The position numbers were made by a program, and so were the translations under genes. Below, in pieces: positions 8,105 through 10,364 of a DNA stretch of 10,364 nt (the stretch's first letter is position 1; every line of letters starts with the position of its first letter). A model generated the notes under the pieces. That model saw nothing but the letters and a program-made list of their open reading frames with translations. It was not told the origin of the DNA and did not search any database. This DNA comes from Alphaproteobacteria bacterium. GTDB lineage: Bacteria > Pseudomonadota > Alphaproteobacteria > Reyranellales > Reyranellaceae. The stretch is from contig JABCYT010000065.1 of NCBI GenBank assembly GCA_013290035.1, positions 1-10,364 of the forward strand, in the 5' to 3' direction.

Positions 8105-8512
8105 ATGACCGACCCATGCCAGCCGGATCACACCGCCGTCGATGCTTTGAGGCAAGCGGTGAAGCGCTATTTCGACCTCATGTACGATTCCGACGTGTCG
8201 TGCTTCGATCGCGTCTTTCGGTCGACGGCCCAGCTGCATGGCGTTCGTCATGGCGAGATGCGCCTGCTGACCGCCCAGGCATACAGGGATGCTCTCGCGC
8301 GCACGCCGTCGCCGGGATCGCAGAACGCGCCTCGCCACGAAGAGATTCTTCTAATCGATGTCGCGTCCCGCAACCAGGCGCTGGTGAAAGTGCGCGTCAG
8401 GATCAATGCGATCCTTTACGTCGACTACCTCAGCTACCACTGCGTCGACGGCGATTGGCTGATCACGTCCAAGTCCTTCCATGTCGAAGGCGAAAACCTT
8501 CCGTCGACGTGA
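8105..8512 (+). CDS. NTF2-like protein of the putative lumazine-binding type
   Basis: The product is 135 residues with a cone-shaped NTF2-like fold pattern: an N-terminal helix (about 10-28, AVDALRQAVKRYFDLMYDSD), then FDRVFRSTAQLHGV, a middle helix (56-66, TAQAYRDALAR), and C-terminal strands ending VDYLSYHCVDGDWLITSKSFHVE. This matches what I know of the Lumazine_bd_2 family (putative lumazine-binding), where the FxDYLSxHxxDGxWxIxxKxFH ending is typical. The family has no well-established reaction, and the lumazine name should not be taken as evidence of ligand. There is no signal peptide, so it should be cytoplasmic. It is divergent from the Lrp/AsnC regulator and is its most likely target besides the regulator itself. 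Confidence 0.8.
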   Translation: MTDPCQPDHTAVDALRQAVKRYFDLMYDSDVSCFDRVFRSTAQLHGVRHGEMRLLTAQAYRDALARTPSPGSQNAPRHEEILLIDVASRNQALVKVRVRINAILYVDYLSYHCVDGDWLITSKSFHVEGENLPST

Positions 8513-8513
8513 T

Positions 8514-8526
8514 CGCGGGCACCGCG
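8514..8526 (+). terminator. Small GC hairpin just after the NTF2-like stop
   Basis: CGCGG (8514-8518) and CCGCG (8522-8526) can pair around a GCA loop, one base after the stop codon. There is no T-rich run downstream, so intrinsic termination is uncertain and this may be chance in GC-rich sequence. Confidence 0.2.
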
Positions 8527-8612
8527 CAGAACGGTTGAAGGGCCTTTGTCGGGAACAACGCGCCGTGCCACACTCCGGTCGCCGCGCCGGCAGGCGACGA
8601 ACGGGGGGATCG

Positions 8613-8864
8613 ATGCGTCGGGGAATCATTGGGGGAGTGATGGCGTTGCTGAGCGGCTGCGGGGTGGTCGCCCAGATGGCGATGGCGCCGCCGGCTCGGG
8701 ACGCCGCCGGAAAGCCGTTCAACCTGCCGCCCGCCGGCATGGCGGTCCTCTATTTCTACAATCCGCTGGCCAGCGGTAGCGGCGTGCTGGCGGGCCGCCG
8801 CGCGCTGCGGCAGCATAGCGATTGCGGCCTCAGCTTGGCGGCAGTTCGCCGTAGGATTTGGTGA
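8613..8864 (+). CDS. Small putative lipoprotein, probably truncated
   Basis: This is an 83-residue ORF with a short lipoprotein signal peptide: MRRGIIGGVMALLSGC, basic residues then a hydrophobic stretch and a lipobox with Cys16, so the product would be anchored in the membrane. The ATG at 8613 is preceded by a GGGGGG run (8603-8608 region) that can serve as a ribosome binding site. Residues 35-50 (PFNLPPAGMAVLYFYNP) recall the first strand of DUF2846-like lipoproteins, but the rest of such a domain is missing. After about residue 55 the sequence becomes Arg/Ala-rich and unlike a folded continuation. The last 35 bp overlap the 3' end of the convergent VOC gene. It may be a decayed remnant or a real small lipoprotein. 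The frame is open further upstream (to 8481), but that part overlaps the previous gene and lacks a signal peptide. Confidence 0.5.
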   Translation: MRRGIIGGVMALLSGCGVVAQMAMAPPARDAAGKPFNLPPAGMAVLYFYNPLASGSGVLAGRRALRQHSDCGLSLAAVRRRIW

Positions 8865-9213
8865 TCAGCTCGAGCAGGTGGCCGTTGGGGTCCTCGAAAT
8901 AGACGCCGCGGCCGCCCCAATGGTGGTTGATCTCGCCCGGCCCGCCCTTGTGGGGATCGGCGAAGTAGGCGATTCCCGCGCTCTTCAGCTTGGCGAACGA
9001 GGCGTCGAACTCCTCGTCGTCGACCAGGAAAGCGTAGTGCTGGGTGCGCACGTCCTTGGAATCGACGAAGTCCAGCGTGACACCGTTGCTGGTCTGCACC
9101 GGCCGGAACGGACCCCATTGCGGTTGGGCTTTCACGCCCAGGATGTCGGCGAGGAATTCTGCCGAGGCGTTTTTGTCCTTGGCCGGAACGATGATGTGAT
9201 TGAGGGCTGGCAT
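8830..9213 (-). CDS. VOC family (glyoxalase/dioxygenase-like) protein
   Basis: This 127-residue single-subunit vicinal-oxygen-chelate protein has two beta-alpha-beta-beta-beta modules. Likely metal ligands are His6 in ALNHIIVPAKD, His59 in RTQHYAFLV and Glu115 in GVYFEDPNGHLLELIT. The DPNGHLLEL ending is typical of the family. Relatives include glyoxalase I, fosfomycin resistance proteins and ring-cleavage dioxygenases. This one has no feature that picks a reaction, and many such small cytoplasmic proteins remain uncharacterised. The start is clear: GGAGGA (9218-9223) lies 4 bases before the ATG. It lies 58 bp downstream of the glycosyltransferase gene on the same strand and could be cotranscribed with it. 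Its 3' end overlaps the small lipoprotein ORF on the other strand. Confidence 0.9.
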   Translation of the reverse strand: MPALNHIIVPAKDKNASAEFLADILGVKAQPQWGPFRPVQTSNGVTLDFVDSKDVRTQHYAFLVDDEEFDASFAKLKSAGIAYFADPHKGGPGEINHHWGGRGVYFEDPNGHLLELITKSYGELPPS

Positions 9214-9271
9214 GGGATCCTCCGCAGGCTTGCCCCTGAGGTAGGCGCGCCCGGCCGGGAGTTCAACCGTC

Positions 9272-10324
9272 TCAGGACGCCGCTGCGTCGGGCATAACGC
9301 GGCGCTTCAAGGGCTGCCAGACGCTGCGCGGGATCGGCCGCAGGGTGGCGAGGAACTGCTCGGCGCAGTTTGCCCATGTGAAGGCCTCGGCATGGCGCCG
9401 ACAGGCGGCGGGATCACCCTGCACCGCGGCGAGACAGGCCGTGCGGAGATCTTCGTCGACCGCGCCGACATCGGGCACGGTCACGACATCGAGCGGGCCG
9501 GGCACCGGGTAGCCCGCGACCGGCACGCCGGAGGCCAGCGCCTCGACCATCACCAGGCCGAACGTGTCGGTCCGGCTGGGAAACACGAAGCAGTCGGCTT
9601 GGGCGTAGCGTCGCGACAGCTCCTCGGTAGCGACCGAGCCGAAGAAGCGTACATCCTTGTAGCGGCGCTTCAATTCCTTGAGCTGCGGGCCGCCCCCCAC
9701 CACCCATTTGCTGCCGGGCAGGTCGAGATCGAGGAAAGCCTTGATGTTCTTCTCGATCGCCACGCGGCCGGCATAGAGCCAGATCGGCCGCGCCTCCTCG
9801 GTCTCCGCACGCGGGCGCGGGCGGAAGGCCGCGATGTCGACGCCGCGCGACCACGGCACCAGGTTGCGAAAGCCGCGCCGGCTGAGCTCGTCGCGGATCG
9901 ACTGCGCCACCACCAGCACGGCCGCCGAAGGTGCGTGAAAGCGGCGCACGAAGGCGTAGCTCCAGGCGAGCGGCACGCGGATGCGGGCGCGCACATATTC
10001 GGGAAAGCGCGTGTGATAGGCCGTCGTGAAAGGGATGTCGCGTCGCAGGCAGAAGGCGCGGGCGGCCCAGCCCAGCGGCCCCTCGGTCACGAGATGGATC
10101 GCGTCGGGCGCATAGAGCTTCAGCATGTGGTCGAGCCGCGCCGCCGGAAACAGCGATAGGCGGATCTCGGGATAGGTCGGGCAGGGCAGGGTGCGGAAGC
10201 GGTCGGGCCCGAACACCTCGACGTCGTGGCCCTGGGCGCGCAGCAGCTGCGCCACGGTCTCGATGGTACGCACCACGCCGTTGATCTGCGGCCGCCAGGC
10301 GTCGGACACGATGGCGATGCGCAA
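9272..10324 (-). CDS. GT4-family glycosyltransferase (mannosyl/sulfoquinovosyl-transferase-like)
   Basis: The protein has 350 residues and a GT-B fold. The acceptor-side N-terminal domain begins MRIAIVSDAWRPQINGVVRT, with the glycine-containing loop near residue 16. The donor-binding C-terminal domain (about 180-330) shows LYAGRVAIEKN (Arg187, Lys192) and SRTDTFGLVMVEALASGVPV, with Asp253 and Glu261 in the EX7E-like position. The first acid is Asp rather than Glu, as is common in this subgroup. Close family relations include GDP-mannose-dependent mannosyltransferases and sulfoquinovosyl-diacylglycerol synthases, so a role in envelope glycolipid or polysaccharide synthesis is likely, but donor and acceptor are unknown. 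The start codon is TTG: an in-frame TAG lies three codons upstream and no ATG is available, and a GGAG sits 9 bases before the TTG. Confidence 0.93.
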   Translation of the reverse strand: MRIAIVSDAWRPQINGVVRTIETVAQLLRAQGHDVEVFGPDRFRTLPCPTYPEIRLSLFPAARLDHMLKLYAPDAIHLVTEGPLGWAARAFCLRRDIPFTTAYHTRFPEYVRARIRVPLAWSYAFVRRFHAPSAAVLVVAQSIRDELSRRGFRNLVPWSRGVDIAAFRPRPRAETEEARPIWLYAGRVAIEKNIKAFLDLDLPGSKWVVGGGPQLKELKRRYKDVRFFGSVATEELSRRYAQADCFVFPSRTDTFGLVMVEALASGVPVAGYPVPGPLDVVTVPDVGAVDEDLRTACLAAVQGDPAACRRHAEAFTWANCAEQFLATLRPIPRSVWQPLKRRVMPDAAAS

Positions 10325-10330
10325 CCGCGT

Positions 10331-10364
10331 CTACTCCGCCGCCAGCTGCGTGGAAGTGAGCCGC
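10331..10364 (-). CDS. Possible 3' end of an upstream gene
   Basis: Ten codons from the right window edge read RLTSTQLAAE, then TAG. The stop lies 6 bp before the glycosyltransferase start, a spacing typical of operons, and the codons are GC-biased like those of the neighbours. The piece is too short to identify. A lipid A or envelope enzyme is often next to such glycosyltransferases in alphaproteobacteria, but that is only context. Confidence 0.35.
   Translation of the reverse strand, partial: RLTSTQLAAE

Noticed and set aside
8578..8598. GTCGCC/GGCGAC inverted repeat upstream of the small lipoprotein, considered as a regulatory hairpin
   Set aside because: The arms are 6 bp with a GC-rich loop, there is no partner regulator, and the downstream gene is itself doubtful.
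8481..8612. Upstream extension of the lipoprotein frame back to 8481
   Set aside because: It overlaps the end of the NTF2-like gene, is Arg-rich, and would bury the lipoprotein signal peptide inside the protein.
8797..8811. GCCGC/GCGGC hairpin downstream of the VOC gene stop, considered as a terminator
   Set aside because: The stem is only 5 bp, no T run follows on either strand, and such stems are frequent by chance in this GC-rich DNA.
9250..9259. CCCGGCCGGG palindrome between the glycosyltransferase and VOC genes
   Set aside because: A 10-bp GC-only palindrome has no loop and no T run, and nothing around it suggests an operator.

Overview
The window is a dense, GC-rich bacterial chromosome segment. 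Its protein families, its GC-biased codons and the long spurious ORFs opposite real genes all fit an alphaproteobacterium, perhaps of the Rhodospirillales or Hyphomicrobiales type. That placement is inferred from gene content and has not been tested by phylogeny. No tRNA, rRNA, CRISPR array, insertion sequence or phage gene is visible. No stretch of more than about 300 bases lacks a gene.

Left part, minus strand (about 1-5161): five tightly packed genes, read from right to left. They are purD (purine synthesis), a metallo-beta-lactamase-fold hydrolase, queA and tgt (queuosine modification of tRNA), and the N-terminal 174 codons of a nicotinamidase (pncA), which runs off the left edge. Gaps are 32, 21, -4 (ATGA overlap) and 3 bp, so this is probably one transcription unit that opens at a short divergent intergenic region (5162-5219).

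Centre, plus strand (5220-7479): xseA, the large subunit of exonuclease VII, has a long low-complexity C-terminal tail. Ten bases after it comes an RraA / HMG-aldolase-like gene whose ribosome binding site overlaps the xseA stop codon. That gene converges on a minus-strand Lrp/AsnC-type regulator, and the two stop codons overlap within a CTAG palindrome.

Right part (7476-10364): the Lrp/AsnC regulator is divergent from a small NTF2-like protein of the lumazine-binding-like type. The promoter region between them carries a 36-bp interrupted inverted repeat, which is a good candidate operator. Next comes a short, probably truncated lipoprotein ORF whose 3' end runs into a convergent glyoxalase/VOC gene. 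The window ends with a GT4-family glycosyltransferase that starts at TTG, plus the last ten codons of a possible upstream gene.

Most of the window is housekeeping. I see no convincing undescribed multi-gene system. The points most worth a second look are the Lrp/NTF2 pair with its inverted repeat, the MBL hydrolase embedded between purD and queA-tgt, the xseA-RraA-like coupling, and the broken-looking lipoprotein.
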